From positions 248,001-312,000 of the forward strand of contig CAWIQF010000014.1 of NCBI GenBank assembly GCA_963838205.1: DNA of 64,000 nt. The letters are read 5' to 3'. Below the pieces are notes generated by a model. That model did no database searches. It saw nothing but the letters and a program-made list of their open reading frames with translations, and was not told the DNA's origin. This DNA comes from CAIVVT01 sp963838205. Its GTDB lineage: Bacteria > Acidobacteriota > Terriglobia > Bryobacterales > Bryobacteraceae. The position numbers and the translations under genes were made by a program. Positions 41,548-50,622 of the stretch are shown one piece after another. Position 1 is the first letter of the stretch; every line of letters starts with the position of its first letter.

Positions 41548-43068
41548 CTAACCCGAATATTTCACCGGCTCACTGTACAAAAGCCGCCTTCTCTGGCATA
41601 AACATTTCAGCCACGAAGTGCTTCTGCACAGAAAGCGGCGGCTCTTGCTATGACACAGTGTACCCAGGACAGCTTCGAATTTGAAGCCCATTTTTCGCGC
41701 CGGGTGGTGGCGGGTTTCGACGGCGGCACGATCACTTCCGACGCCGGGGCGCTACTGCTGCGGCAGGTCAACCGGCGCATCGGCCTGCTGCCACGCCTGG
41801 CGCGCTGCTTCAGCGACTTCCGGAATCCGGTTTACATCTCCCACGAAGTGGGTGAAATGGTCTCGCAGCGCGTCTATGCGCTGGCCTTGGGTTACGAAGA
41901 TCTCAACGACCACGACCAACTGCGTGACGACCCGCTGATGGGTCTGCTGGCGGGTAAACGCAAGCCCGGCGCGGCGTTGGCCAGCAAGAGCACGCTGTGC
42001 CGCCTGGAACGCACGCCTGAGGCCGGCGCCGCCTCCGACCGCTACAAGAAGATCCGCTACGATGCCGCCGCCATCGACCGGCTGCTGGTCGAGATGTTTG
42101 TGGAGTCGCACCCGCAAGCCCCGGCCCGGATCGTCGTCGATCTGGACGCCACCGATACGCCGTTGCACGGCCAGCAGGAGGGACGTTTCTTCCACGGCTA
42201 CTACGACCACTACTGCTACCTGCCGCTGTACATCTTCGCGGGCGACCAGATTGTCGGCGTGCGGCTGCGAGAGGCCAATCAGGACGCCAGCGCGGGCAGC
42301 GTCGAAGAGATCCAGCGCATCGTCGCGCAGATCCGCGCCCGCTGGCCCCAGACTCAGATCATCCTGCGCGCCGACTCGGGCTTCTGCCGCGAAGAACTGA
42401 TGAGGTGGTGTGAGGACAACCATGTCGACTACGTCTTCGGACTGGCGCGCAACCAGCGCCTGCGGCGGCGGATCGACAAGGCCATGCGCCAGGCCGCGGG
42501 CGAGGCCCAACGCACGGGAAAGGCGGCGCGGGTGCTCACCGAGTTTCGCTACCGCACGCGCAAGAGTTGGTCGCGCGCCCGGCGCGTCATCGCCAAGGCC
42601 GAGCAGATCGCGGGCAAGCAGAACCCGCGCTATGTCGTGACTTCGCTGCCGGTCGAGCAGTGGCAACCGCGCCCACTCTACGAGGATCTGTACTGCGCCC
42701 GCGGCGAGATGGAGAACCGCATCAAAGAGCAGCTGAGCCTGTTTGCCGACCGCATGAGTGCCGAGACGATGCGCGCCAATCAGCTCCGGCTGTATCTGTC
42801 GGCGGCGGCCTACGTGCTCGTGGAGGCGCTGCGGCGGCTGGCGCTAACAGGCACGGCGCTGGCCGAGGCCCAGGTCCACACGATTCGGCTGCGACTGCTC
42901 AAGATCGGCGCGCGGATTCGTTTCAGCGCGCGGCGCGTGCTGGTGTCGATGAGCAGCGGCTACCCCTGGAAGCAGGTGTTTGGGCAGGTGTGGGCGGCGC
43001 TGCGTTGCTGAGCCAAAATCGCGACACGGCAAACAAACGATTTCCCGATTTCGCACTTTTCGGGTCAG
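41548..43068 (+). mobile_element. IS1380-family insertion sequence
   Basis: The element of about 1.52 kb is defined by one intact transposase and short terminal matches: CTAACCCGAA at 41548-41557 and, on the other strand at 43059-43068, CTGACCCGAA, one mismatch in ten. Similarity beyond these ten bases is weak. No target duplication is obvious next to these ends, so the exact boundaries are provisional. Confidence 0.7.
41650..43011 (+). CDS. IS1380-family DDE transposase
   Basis: 453 residues and uninterrupted. Family landmarks are the N-terminal FDGGTITSDAGALLLRQV, the region YALALGYEDLNDHDQLRDDPLM, LASKSTLCRLER, the first catalytic Asp area VVDLDATDTPLHG, the HGYYDHYCYLPLYIF segment and the second Asp in ILRADSGFCREELMRWCE. 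The C-terminal part has REGEM-like ARGEMENRIKEQLSLFADR with the likely third acidic residue. It is complete, so the element could be active. The protein acts on the terminal repeats of the element. Confidence 0.93.
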   Translation: MTQCTQDSFEFEAHFSRRVVAGFDGGTITSDAGALLLRQVNRRIGLLPRLARCFSDFRNPVYISHEVGEMVSQRVYALALGYEDLNDHDQLRDDPLMGLLAGKRKPGAALASKSTLCRLERTPEAGAASDRYKKIRYDAAAIDRLLVEMFVESHPQAPARIVVDLDATDTPLHGQQEGRFFHGYYDHYCYLPLYIFAGDQIVGVRLREANQDASAGSVEEIQRIVAQIRARWPQTQIILRADSGFCREELMRWCEDNHVDYVFGLARNQRLRRRIDKAMRQAAGEAQRTGKAARVLTEFRYRTRKSWSRARRVIAKAEQIAGKQNPRYVVTSLPVEQWQPRPLYEDLYCARGEMENRIKEQLSLFADRMSAETMRANQLRLYLSAAAYVLVEALRRLALTGTALAEAQVHTIRLRLLKIGARIRFSARRVLVSMSSGYPWKQVFGQVWAALRC

Positions 43069-43232
43069 TCGAACTGCGTCCGAATTGCGTTTTGTGAGGG
43101 CGATCGGACGCCACAAGGCCCCCTCGATCACCACATCCCGGCTCGCTGCCCGCCCGAATGCCGCCGCAGCGCCCTCCAAACCTCACGCAAACGCCGGCGG
43201 CGACGAAATCACAGCGCCTGTGAAACATCCGG

Positions 43233-43250
43233 GCTAAGCCCTTTAGAAAA
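43233..43250 (+). repeat. IS-flanking 18-bp repeat, copy 3
   Basis: GCTAAGCCCTTTAGAAAA, one mismatch to copies 1 and 2, in the same orientation on the far side of the IS. GTAGATAC follows, as in copy 1 (ATAGATAT). Confidence 0.6.
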
Positions 43251-43281
43251 CCGTAGATACGAGAAACTCAAAAACACGCAA

Positions 43282-43313
43282 GACACCGTGTTTTGCCGCG
43301 GAAACACGGTGTC
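43282..43313. repeat. Perfect 12-bp stem-loop
   Basis: GACACCGTGTTT (43282-43293), loop TGCCGCGG, AAACACGGTGTC (43302-43313). It lies 31 bp after repeat copy 3 and parallels the smaller ACCGTG/CACGGT hairpin after copy 1, so the hairpin seems to be part of the repeat family. Confidence 0.65.
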
Positions 43314-43520
43314 ATTACGCTAGAACCTCGCGCGGCGCATGGTGAGATGCATGGGTTTTCGCCCGCCGCACCGCCTCTGCACCCTCTTCATGCACCGTGA
43401 ATCACGCTGTGGGAACCATCCCCAATAGGCGATAATCGAATCGCAACTTCGGCGGCGGGCCGAACCCGCGGCCCCGCCGCCCGGTGCACCGTGGACAACC
43501 CCTGGAGGTCGCCTGACACC

Positions 43521-45749
43521 ATGAATCGCTGTGCTTTAGTGATCATCGCCGCCGCCCTGCTGGCCGCGGCCTTTCCGGTCTGGTCCCAACCCGCCGCGGC
43601 GCTCCGCGCGGAGGATCTGCGCGTCCTCTCGGGCGCGCCGGGCTCGGCGCCGGAAGGCCAGATGCTGTCCAGCTATCTGCTGTCACAAGTCGATCAGGTC
43701 TCCGCAAAGCGCAAGGCGCGCCGCGACGCGATCCATTCCGCGGCCGACTTCAAAGCCTGGCAGCAGCAGAACCGGCGCGCGTTCCTGGCCTCGATCGGCG
43801 GTCTGCCGGCGGCGAAAACGCCGTTGAACGCCCGCGTGATGGGCGAGTTGCAACGCGACGGCTACGTCGTCCGCAAGGTCATCTTCGAGAGCCAGCCGGA
43901 GCTCTACGGCACGGCCAACTTATATGTGCCGACCACCGGCAAAGGGCCGTTCCCAGCGGTGCTGGTGGCCAACGGCCACTCGGCCAACGGCAAGGCTTAC
44001 GCCAATTACCAGCACGTCTACATCGGGCTCGTGCGGCAGGGCTACGTGGTGCTGACCTGGGACAACATCGGCCAGGGCGAACGCCTCCAATTGTGGGACT
44101 ACACCTCGAATCGCAGCCGGGGCCGCGAGAGCGGCAACGAGCACGGCATGATCGGCATCCCCGAATACCTGCTGGGGCGCAACATGGCCCGCGAGATGAT
44201 CTGGGACGGGATCCGGGCGCTCGATTACCTCGCGAGCCTGCCGGAGGTGGACGCCGGGCGCATCGGCATGACGGGCAGTTCGGGCGGCGGCACGCTGACG
44301 ACCTACGTGTCGATGCTCGACGCGCGCGTGAAGGCGGCCTCGATCGTCACCTACATCACGTCCTTCCGCAAGAAGATCGAGGCGCGCGCCGACGATAGCG
44401 AGTCCGACCCGGAGCAGGACTTATTCGGACCGCTGGCGGCGGGTGTCGATCACACCGAGATGGTGGGCCTGATTGCGCCGCGGCCGGTGCTGCTGGGGGC
44501 GGCGATCAAGGACTTTTTCCCCATCGAAGGCACGCGCGCCACCTTCGCCGAGCTGCGCCAGGTGTACGCCCAGGCCGGCGTGCCGGAGCGTGTCAACATG
44601 GTGGCCTTCGATCACGAGCACATGTACAGCCAGCCGCTGCGCGAAGCCACCACGGCGTGGTTCAACCGCTGGCTGAAGGGGGAAAGCGGCGCGGTGCACG
44701 AGCCGGCGATCACGGTGGAGAACGACGCCGCGCTGGCTTGCACTCCGAGCGGGCAGGTGGTCACGTCGTTGGGCGGCGCAACGCTGGCCGGCATCCAGCG
44801 CGCGGAACTGCGGCGCCTGGAAGAGGAACTGGCGGCGCGACGACGCGGCCCCGAGTTTCGGCAGACGCTCACGGCGCGCATCCGCCGTGTGCTGGCCCTG
44901 CCGGAGACGGCGGCCGAACCGGCGGTGCGCCCCCTGGGCCGGGCGGAAGCCGGCGACCTGGTGATAGAGAAGCTGCTGGTCGAACCCGAGCCGGGCATCG
45001 TGGTGCCGCTGCGCATCGTCAAGACGCGCCAGGCGGCCGGACGCCTGCGCAGCGTGCTGTATCTGCGGGATCGCGACGGAGACGCCGGCGATCCGGCGCT
45101 CGTCGAAGCGCTGGCGCGGGCCGGGCGGCTGGTGGCCGTGGCGGATGTGCGCGGCTTCGGAGAAACCAAATCGGTGCAAAATGTTCGTGACACTCCGTTG
45201 CCCTATTACCACTCGCGCGGCGGGATGGACGCCGATTTGACCTACGCTTCGTTCCTGCTGGGCCGGCCGATGCTGGGCCTGCGGGTGGCGGACGCGCTGG
45301 CGGTGTTGCACGCGCTGCGGGCGCGGCCGGACGTGGCGCGGAATCAGGTGGTAGTGGCCGCACGCGGCTGGGCAGCGCTGGTAGCCGCCTTCGCCGGCGC
45401 GCTGGACCGGGAGACGGCAGGAGTAGCGGCGGAGGGCGCGCCGGCCTCGTACGCCGAAGTGCTGAAGACGGACAACTATGCGTTGCCGGTGAGCCAGATG
45501 CTGCCGGGCGTGCTGAAGGAGTTCGACCTCGAGGATGTCTACGCCGCGCTCGCGCCGAAGCCGCTGCTGCTGCTGAATCCGGTGAACGCGGAGACGCGGA
45601 GGCTGGACCGCAGAGAGGTGGACGCAGCGCTGGCGGGCGTGACCGCGGCCTATGAGCGGGCTGGCCAGAAGCGGGCGTTGTCAATCCAGGTTGCTCCGTT
45701 CGAAGCCGATACGCGCGAGGGGCTGCTTGTGTGGGTCCTGCAACGCTGA
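43521..45749 (+). CDS. Exported alpha/beta-hydrolase, acetyl-xylan-esterase-like, two hydrolase-like halves
   Basis: 742 residues from the ATG at 43521, with a signal peptide ending near PVWSQ. The first half (about 85-400) is an alpha/beta hydrolase: NLYVPTTGKGPFPAVLVANGHSANGK, the nucleophile elbow GMTGSSGGGT, and a His region FDHEHMYSQPLREA. The second half (about 480-742) looks like a degenerate repeat of the fold (VPLRIVKTRQAAGRLRSVLYLRDRDGDAGD, GLRVADALAVLHALRARPDVARNQVVVAARGWAAL, AALAPKPLLLLNP) in which the elbow reads ARGWAA, so no Ser nucleophile. The family is used on esterified plant polysaccharides. It is followed by uxaE and a beta-helix protein, which supports a pectin or uronate context. 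Confidence 0.82.
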   Translation: MNRCALVIIAAALLAAAFPVWSQPAAALRAEDLRVLSGAPGSAPEGQMLSSYLLSQVDQVSAKRKARRDAIHSAADFKAWQQQNRRAFLASIGGLPAAKTPLNARVMGELQRDGYVVRKVIFESQPELYGTANLYVPTTGKGPFPAVLVANGHSANGKAYANYQHVYIGLVRQGYVVLTWDNIGQGERLQLWDYTSNRSRGRESGNEHGMIGIPEYLLGRNMAREMIWDGIRALDYLASLPEVDAGRIGMTGSSGGGTLTTYVSMLDARVKAASIVTYITSFRKKIEARADDSESDPEQDLFGPLAAGVDHTEMVGLIAPRPVLLGAAIKDFFPIEGTRATFAELRQVYAQAGVPERVNMVAFDHEHMYSQPLREATTAWFNRWLKGESGAVHEPAITVENDAALACTPSGQVVTSLGGATLAGIQRAELRRLEEELAARRRGPEFRQTLTARIRRVLALPETAAEPAVRPLGRAEAGDLVIEKLLVEPEPGIVVPLRIVKTRQAAGRLRSVLYLRDRDGDAGDPALVEALARAGRLVAVADVRGFGETKSVQNVRDTPLPYYHSRGGMDADLTYASFLLGRPMLGLRVADALAVLHALRARPDVARNQVVVAARGWAALVAAFAGALDRETAGVAAEGAPASYAEVLKTDNYALPVSQMLPGVLKEFDLEDVYAALAPKPLLLLNPVNAETRRLDRREVDAALAGVTAAYERAGQKRALSIQVAPFEADTREGLLVWVLQR

Positions 45750-45868
45750 TGTGGAGAGTCGGGAAGTTATTGAATCACTCGAACAGCGCGGGGACCGCTC
45801 GCTTTGGTCATGCATCGGTGTGAAGCCGAGTGCGTTGATAGTCTGTAATTCAAGCTTAGGAGGCGGGC

Positions 45869-47164
45869 ATGAGATTGGTGACCGAAGAGAGCGGATCGGG
45901 AGCGGGGTCGCGCGGCGGACTGGCGCGGTTCTCTCTGGGCGTAGGGGACCGTTTCGCGCGGCAGGGCGTGGCGCAGTTGAATGCCTTTCTAAAGGCCGAG
46001 GCGCAAGGCGTCGAGATCACGCCGGCATGGAACAAGTCGCACCGTGAGCACACGATCGTTGGTTCGCATCCGCAGGAGACGCGGGACGAGGCTCGCGACG
46101 CCGTGGCCTGGACGGGCTGGCGGCAGCCGTACTTCGTGGACGCCGACCATATCGGCCTGCAAACGGTGGATGAGTTCCTGGAGTGGTGCGACTTCTTCAC
46201 GCTGGACGTGGCCGCGTCGCTGAAGCTGCGCGCCGACACGGAGGAAGCCCAAGGCTTCGTCGAGCGGCATCCGGAGCTGAGCGGAAAGCTGGCGATCGAC
46301 GGTATCGACGATGCGTTCGAGACGACGAAGGAGCAATTGGCGGAGATCGCCGCGCGGCTGCTGCCGGCGTGTGGCGAGGCGGGCCGCATCTACCGTCACA
46401 TCCTCGAACGCAAGGCGGGCGTGGCTTTTGTCACCGAGGTCTCGATGGACGAGACCGGCCGGCCGCAGACGCCATTCGAACTGCTGGTGACGCTGGCCGC
46501 GCTAGCCGACGAGCAGGTTCCGGCCGAGACCATTGCGCCGCGCTTTTGCGGCGAATTTCATAAAGGCGTCGACTACGAGGGCGACGGGGCGCAGTTCGAG
46601 CGCGAATTCAGGGCGCACTTAGCAGTGATCCGGCACGCGGTGGGGCGCTATGCACTACCCGCAACGCTCAAGCTGAGCGTGCATTCGGGCAGCGACAAAT
46701 TCTCGATCTATGCGCCCATCCGGCGCGTGCTGGCCGACACCGGCGCGGGGCTGCACCTGAAGACCGCGGGCACAACGTGGCTGGAGGAGCTGATCGGCCT
46801 GGCGGAGGCGGGCGGAGCGGGGCTCGCACTGGCCAAGGAGGTTTACGCGGAAGCGTACGCGCGCCGCGAGGAGCTGTGCGCGCCGTATGCCGAGGTGGTG
46901 CGGATCCGGGCGGAGAGGCTGCCCGAGCCGGAGAAAGTACGGGCGTGGACGGCGGCGCAGTACACCGGCGCGCTGCGGCACGAGCCGGCCAACCCGGAGT
47001 TCAACTCCGACCTGCGGCAGTTGCTGCACGTGGGCTACAAGGTCGCGGCCGAAATGGGCGCGCGGTATCAGACCCTGCTGGCGGAGTGCGCGGAACCGAT
47101 CGCGCGCAACGTGACCTACAACCTGTACGAACGCCACATGCGTCCGTTGTTCCTGGGGACGTAG
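45869..47164 (+). CDS. uxaE: Tagaturonate epimerase UxaE
   Basis: 431 residues from an ATG with AGGAGG 5 bp upstream. Segments match the UxaE family described from Thermotoga: LGVGDRFARQG, YFVDADHIGLQTVDEF, EVSMDETGRPQTPFELL, IAPRFCGEFHKGVDYEGDGAQFEREF, LSVHSGSDKFSIYAPI and LHLKTAGTTWLEE. The His, Asp and Glu residues in these phrases are the likely metal and substrate ligands. UxaE interconverts D-tagaturonate and D-fructuronate, linking galacturonate to the glucuronate branch that leads to 2-keto-3-deoxygluconate. The matching kinase gene kdgK, in broken form, is at 56.7 kb. A TIM-barrel epimerase follows after 13 bp. Confidence 0.88.
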   Translation: MRLVTEESGSGAGSRGGLARFSLGVGDRFARQGVAQLNAFLKAEAQGVEITPAWNKSHREHTIVGSHPQETRDEARDAVAWTGWRQPYFVDADHIGLQTVDEFLEWCDFFTLDVAASLKLRADTEEAQGFVERHPELSGKLAIDGIDDAFETTKEQLAEIAARLLPACGEAGRIYRHILERKAGVAFVTEVSMDETGRPQTPFELLVTLAALADEQVPAETIAPRFCGEFHKGVDYEGDGAQFEREFRAHLAVIRHAVGRYALPATLKLSVHSGSDKFSIYAPIRRVLADTGAGLHLKTAGTTWLEELIGLAEAGGAGLALAKEVYAEAYARREELCAPYAEVVRIRAERLPEPEKVRAWTAAQYTGALRHEPANPEFNSDLRQLLHVGYKVAAEMGARYQTLLAECAEPIARNVTYNLYERHMRPLFLGT

Positions 47165-47177
47165 GAAGGACGATCGC

Positions 47178-48083
47178 ATGCTGGTCGCACTCCTTTTTTC
47201 AGTCAGCTACTCCGGATCGTGGGGCCAGGAAACACTGGGGCTGGAGCAGTTCATCGAGCGCGCGGCGGAGCTGGGCTTTGAGGGCGTGATGCTGGGGGGC
47301 AAACGGCCGCACCTGTCGGTGCTCGACTGGGGGCCGGGCGAACGGGCGCGGCTGCGGGAGCAAATCGAAAGGCGCGGTATGCGCCGCGTTTGCGTCGCCG
47401 CCTACACCAACTTCACGGCGGACCTGGAACACGCCGAGATTCCGCAGCGCGAATTTCAAATCCACTACGTGACGGCGCTGGCGGAGTTCGCGCGCGACCT
47501 GGGCGGCGACCTGGTACGAGTGTTCACAGGCTACGAGAATCCGGCGGCGGAGTACGGGCGTCAATGGAAGCTGGTGGTGGAAACGCTGAGGGAATGCGCG
47601 CGGCGAGCGGCGGAGTACGGCGTGACCATCGGCGTGCAAAACCACCACGACCTGGGCACGGCGTGGCAGAGCCAGTACGATTTGATCGGCGAGGTGGGCG
47701 AGCCGAACTGCAAGGCCGTGTTCGACGCCTGGGCGCCGGCGCTGCATGGCGCGGACCTGGTCGCCGCGGCGCGCAAGATGGCGCCGCTCACGGTGCAGAC
47801 GATCGTGGCCAATTACCAGTTGCGCCCGCGCTTCCGCTACGACCCGGCAATCGTCAACTTCGTCGAACAGAAGCCGGCGCTGAGCGCGGTGCCGGTGGAC
47901 GAGGGATTCATCGACTACGCGGCGTTTCTGGAAGCGCTGTATCAGGGCGGGTTCCGCGGTAACGTAGTCTACGAGATGTGTTCGCCGCTGCGCGACGGGG
48001 GCGATGGGCCGACGCTGGACCGCTACGCGCGGCGGTTCGTGGAGTTCCTGGGCGTGCAGAAGCAGCGGCTGGGGTGCGGCTAG
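47178..48083 (+). CDS. Sugar phosphate isomerase/epimerase, xylose-isomerase-like TIM barrel
   Basis: 301 residues with AGGAAGGA 8 bp before the ATG. The AP-endonuclease-2-like barrel is seen in FIERAAELGFEGVMLGGKRPH, REFQIHYVTALAEFARDLGGDLVRVFTGYENP, the metal-site ligands GVQNHHDLGTAWQSQYDLI, CKAVFDAWAPALHGADL and the final GFRGNVVYEMCSPL. Such proteins epimerise ketoses or inositol derivatives. It is in the same direction and 13 bp after uxaE, so it is probably in the same pathway. The substrate is not determined. Confidence 0.85.
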   Translation: MLVALLFSVSYSGSWGQETLGLEQFIERAAELGFEGVMLGGKRPHLSVLDWGPGERARLREQIERRGMRRVCVAAYTNFTADLEHAEIPQREFQIHYVTALAEFARDLGGDLVRVFTGYENPAAEYGRQWKLVVETLRECARRAAEYGVTIGVQNHHDLGTAWQSQYDLIGEVGEPNCKAVFDAWAPALHGADLVAAARKMAPLTVQTIVANYQLRPRFRYDPAIVNFVEQKPALSAVPVDEGFIDYAAFLEALYQGGFRGNVVYEMCSPLRDGGDGPTLDRYARRFVEFLGVQKQRLGCG

Positions 48084-48125
48084 CGCGACGCTGCGCGAGG
48101 TTGCGGTTCGCAAGGGAGAAATGTG

Positions 48126-49394
48126 ATGAGCAGATTCAGTTGGTGCGCGACGTCGATGGCTGGGGCGATGCTGTGCCTGGTGGGGTGCGGCGCGCAACGG
48201 GCGGGCGTCCCGGCCCAGGCGCGAACTCTGAGAGTGGCGCAGGCAGGTCCGGCGGACATCGTCGGCAACGATGACAAAGCGCTGCAGGCGGCGATGAAAT
48301 TGCTGCACAAGGGCGACACCCTGGAGATCGGTCCGGGCACGTACGAGATGAACAACAGCGTGTTCGTGCCCTCGGGCGTGACGGTGCGCGGGACGGCTGG
48401 GCAGACGATTTTGCGCAAGAGCGCGGGCGTCGAGAGCAAGCTGATCGAGGACGCCGACTACGGCGACAGCGTGTTTGCAGTGGCCGAGCCGCAGAAGTTC
48501 CAGCCGGGCATGGGCGTGGCGTTCGTCAACGATCAGCTCAAGTCGGGTTGGGACATCACGGTGACGACAGTCACGGCGGTGCGGCCGCCCTACATCCTTG
48601 TGAACCCGGCGACGCTGCGCGACTACAACGCCGAGAAGCAGCACGCGAAGGTGCGCAACACGTTTCCGATCCTATGCGTAGTGGAGGCCGAGAATGTGGT
48701 GCTGGAAGACGTGATCGTAGACGGCAACCGGGCCGAGAACGCGTACCTGGACGGATGCCGCGGCGGAGCGATCTACATGTACCGCGTGCGCAACGTGGAG
48801 GTGCGGCGGGCGACGGCGCGCAACTACAACGGCGACGGCATTTCGTGGCAGGTCAGCGACGGCGTGAAGGTGCTCGACTCGGAGTCCTACGGACATGCGG
48901 GCTTCGGCGCACACCCGGGCACGGGCAGCGCGAACTCGGTGGTGGAGAATTGCCGGCTGCACGACAACGGCGACATCGGGCTGTTCCTGTGCTGGAGGGT
49001 GCGCCACGGCCGCTTCTCGAACAACCGCATCGAGGGTAACGGGCACTACGGAATCTCGATCGGCCACAAGGACACCGACAACGAATTTATCGGCAACACG
49101 ATCGCGCACAACGGGACGGCGGGCGTGCTGTTCCGCAAGGAGACGCCGCAGAACAGCGGCAGCCGTAACATTTTCCGAGACAACAAAGTGCTCGACAACG
49201 GCAACGCCAAAGAGGGCTACGGATTCTACATCGAGCCCAGCGCCACGGATCTGCTAATCGAGAAAAACCAGATCGCGGAGACGCGCGGGAAGGGCGGCAC
49301 ACAGCGCTACGGCGTCTACAAGACGCAAGGAGCCACTGCGCCCACGCTGCGCGACAATACGATGTCGGGCCACAGCGGCGGCGACTCGCGCTAA
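48126..49394 (+). CDS. Lipoprotein with a right-handed parallel beta-helix
   Basis: 422 residues; the ATG at 48126 lies 7 bp after GGGAGAA. The N-terminus has a lipobox (LCLVGCGAQ). From residue about 50 the sequence is a beta-helix: ALQAAMKLLHKGDTLEIGPGTYEMNNSVFVPSGVTVRGTAG is the usual pectate-lyase-like cap, followed by 8-10 coils of roughly 22 residues (VVENCRLHDNGDIGLFLC, RIEGNGHYGISIG, TIAHNGTAGVLFRKE). Related proteins are polysaccharide lyases, epimerases or isomerases. No catalytic set can be assigned by eye. It ends the plus-strand uronate cluster and converges on a Gfo/Idh gene. Confidence 0.82.
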   Translation: MSRFSWCATSMAGAMLCLVGCGAQRAGVPAQARTLRVAQAGPADIVGNDDKALQAAMKLLHKGDTLEIGPGTYEMNNSVFVPSGVTVRGTAGQTILRKSAGVESKLIEDADYGDSVFAVAEPQKFQPGMGVAFVNDQLKSGWDITVTTVTAVRPPYILVNPATLRDYNAEKQHAKVRNTFPILCVVEAENVVLEDVIVDGNRAENAYLDGCRGGAIYMYRVRNVEVRRATARNYNGDGISWQVSDGVKVLDSESYGHAGFGAHPGTGSANSVVENCRLHDNGDIGLFLCWRVRHGRFSNNRIEGNGHYGISIGHKDTDNEFIGNTIAHNGTAGVLFRKETPQNSGSRNIFRDNKVLDNGNAKEGYGFYIEPSATDLLIEKNQIAETRGKGGTQRYGVYKTQGATAPTLRDNTMSGHSGGDSR

Positions 49395-49401
49395 AACAAA
49401 A

Positions 49402-50619
49402 TCAGACGATTTCGTCGCTGGCCGGATCCCAGCGCACGGTAGTCCCGCGGCGATAGGAAGCGACGGCCATCTGCACGGCGATGGAGGCGCGGAAACCGAG
49501 CTCGAAGGGAGCGTGCGGCTGCTGGCGGCTGCGCACGCAGTCGAAGAAGTTCTGCATGTGATCGTCGGTGATTTCGCGGTAGCCCTCGTTGTCGGCGATG
49601 GTCCCTTTGGCGGCGTCTTTGCCGCCCTGCGGAAGGTATTCGACCTTGTCGGACTGAGTGTGAATGATAGTGCCGCCGGAGCCGAACAGCAGGTCCTGCG
49701 TCTCGCCGTAGTAGTCGTTGCCGAACATCGAATTCCAGTTGAACAATAGCTTCTCGCCCATGTGCATGTTCACGTTCATGGTGTCCGGCACCTGCATTTT
49801 CGGAGAGCGGAAATTGGCTGCGGCGGTGGTGACGCTGAGCGGAATGCCGAGGTCCAGCGCGCCGAACCAGAAGCCGACCTGGTGGATCATGTTTTCGAAC
49901 ATGTTGCCGCCGGAGTAGTCCCAATAGAAGCGCCAGTTGAAGAAGCGCATCGGATCGAAGGGGTAGTGCTTGGCCTCGCCTTCGAAGGCGGCCCAATCGA
50001 CGTGCTGCTCATCGCAATCGGGCGGCAGTTCGCGCAGCCAGCCGCCGTACGGTGCATTGCGGAAATGGAAGGTCTGCAGCGCCGTGAGCGTGCCCATGCG
50101 CTCGGGCGTAGCCAGCTCGCGGACCTTGAGAAAGCCCGCGCCGCTGATCATCTGCATGCCGATCTGGACCACGCGGCCGGAACCCTCGAAGGCCTTGCGC
50201 ATACGCCGCGCATGGTTCGGAGTGAAGGCCATCGTCTTTTCCTGATACGTGTCCTTGCCGGCCTGCATGGCCATCACGAAATGCTGCACGTGCAGGTGCT
50301 GCGGAGTGGCGATGAGCACGGCGTCGATGCTCTTGTCGTCCAGCAACTGGCGGGCGTCGCGATAGGTCGTGATGCCGGGGACGAAGGCGCGTACCTGGTC
50401 CAGGCGCCGGGTGTAGATGTCGGCCACGGCGACGGCTTCGACGTTAGGACGGCCGATGGCGGCCTTGAAGATCTCCTGACCGCGCGCACCGCCGCCGATG
50501 AGGCCGATGCGGATGCGGTCGTTGGCGCCCAGGACCCGGGCAGAGGCGGGCAGCGCGGAGGCGGCCATGCCGGCCGCTCCCGCGGCCAGTTGTCCCATAA
50601 ATGTGCGGCGATCGGACAT
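49402..50619 (-). CDS. Tat-exported Gfo/Idh/MocA-family oxidoreductase
   Basis: 405 residues. The N-terminus is a twin-arginine signal (SDRRTFMGQLAAGAAGMAASALPASA). The dinucleotide fold reads IRIGLIGGGARGQEIF, and the family EKP position is replaced by QEKTMAFTPNHARRMRKAF. The C-terminal domain has YDYSGG-like FYWDYSGGNMFENMIHQVGFW. The ribosome site AAGGAGAA overlaps the end of the upstream ridA, so the two are co-transcribed. It is similar in plan to the protein at 11722-12915 but clearly not a recent duplicate. The substrate is unknown. Confidence 0.88.
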   Translation of the reverse strand: MSDRRTFMGQLAAGAAGMAASALPASARVLGANDRIRIGLIGGGARGQEIFKAAIGRPNVEAVAVADIYTRRLDQVRAFVPGITTYRDARQLLDDKSIDAVLIATPQHLHVQHFVMAMQAGKDTYQEKTMAFTPNHARRMRKAFEGSGRVVQIGMQMISGAGFLKVRELATPERMGTLTALQTFHFRNAPYGGWLRELPPDCDEQHVDWAAFEGEAKHYPFDPMRFFNWRFYWDYSGGNMFENMIHQVGFWFGALDLGIPLSVTTAAANFRSPKMQVPDTMNVNMHMGEKLLFNWNSMFGNDYYGETQDLLFGSGGTIIHTQSDKVEYLPQGGKDAAKGTIADNEGYREITDDHMQNFFDCVRSRQQPHAPFELGFRASIAVQMAVASYRRGTTVRWDPASDEIV

Positions 50620-50622
50620 GAC

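Larger units (their letters stand above)
43069..43520. other. Non-coding region right of the IS element
   Basis: About 450 bp with no gene I can support. It holds copy 3 of the flanking repeat, the strong hairpin at 43282-43313 and, at its end, the leader of the esterase gene, including GGAGGTCGCC about 14 bp before the chosen ATG. Confidence 0.5.
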
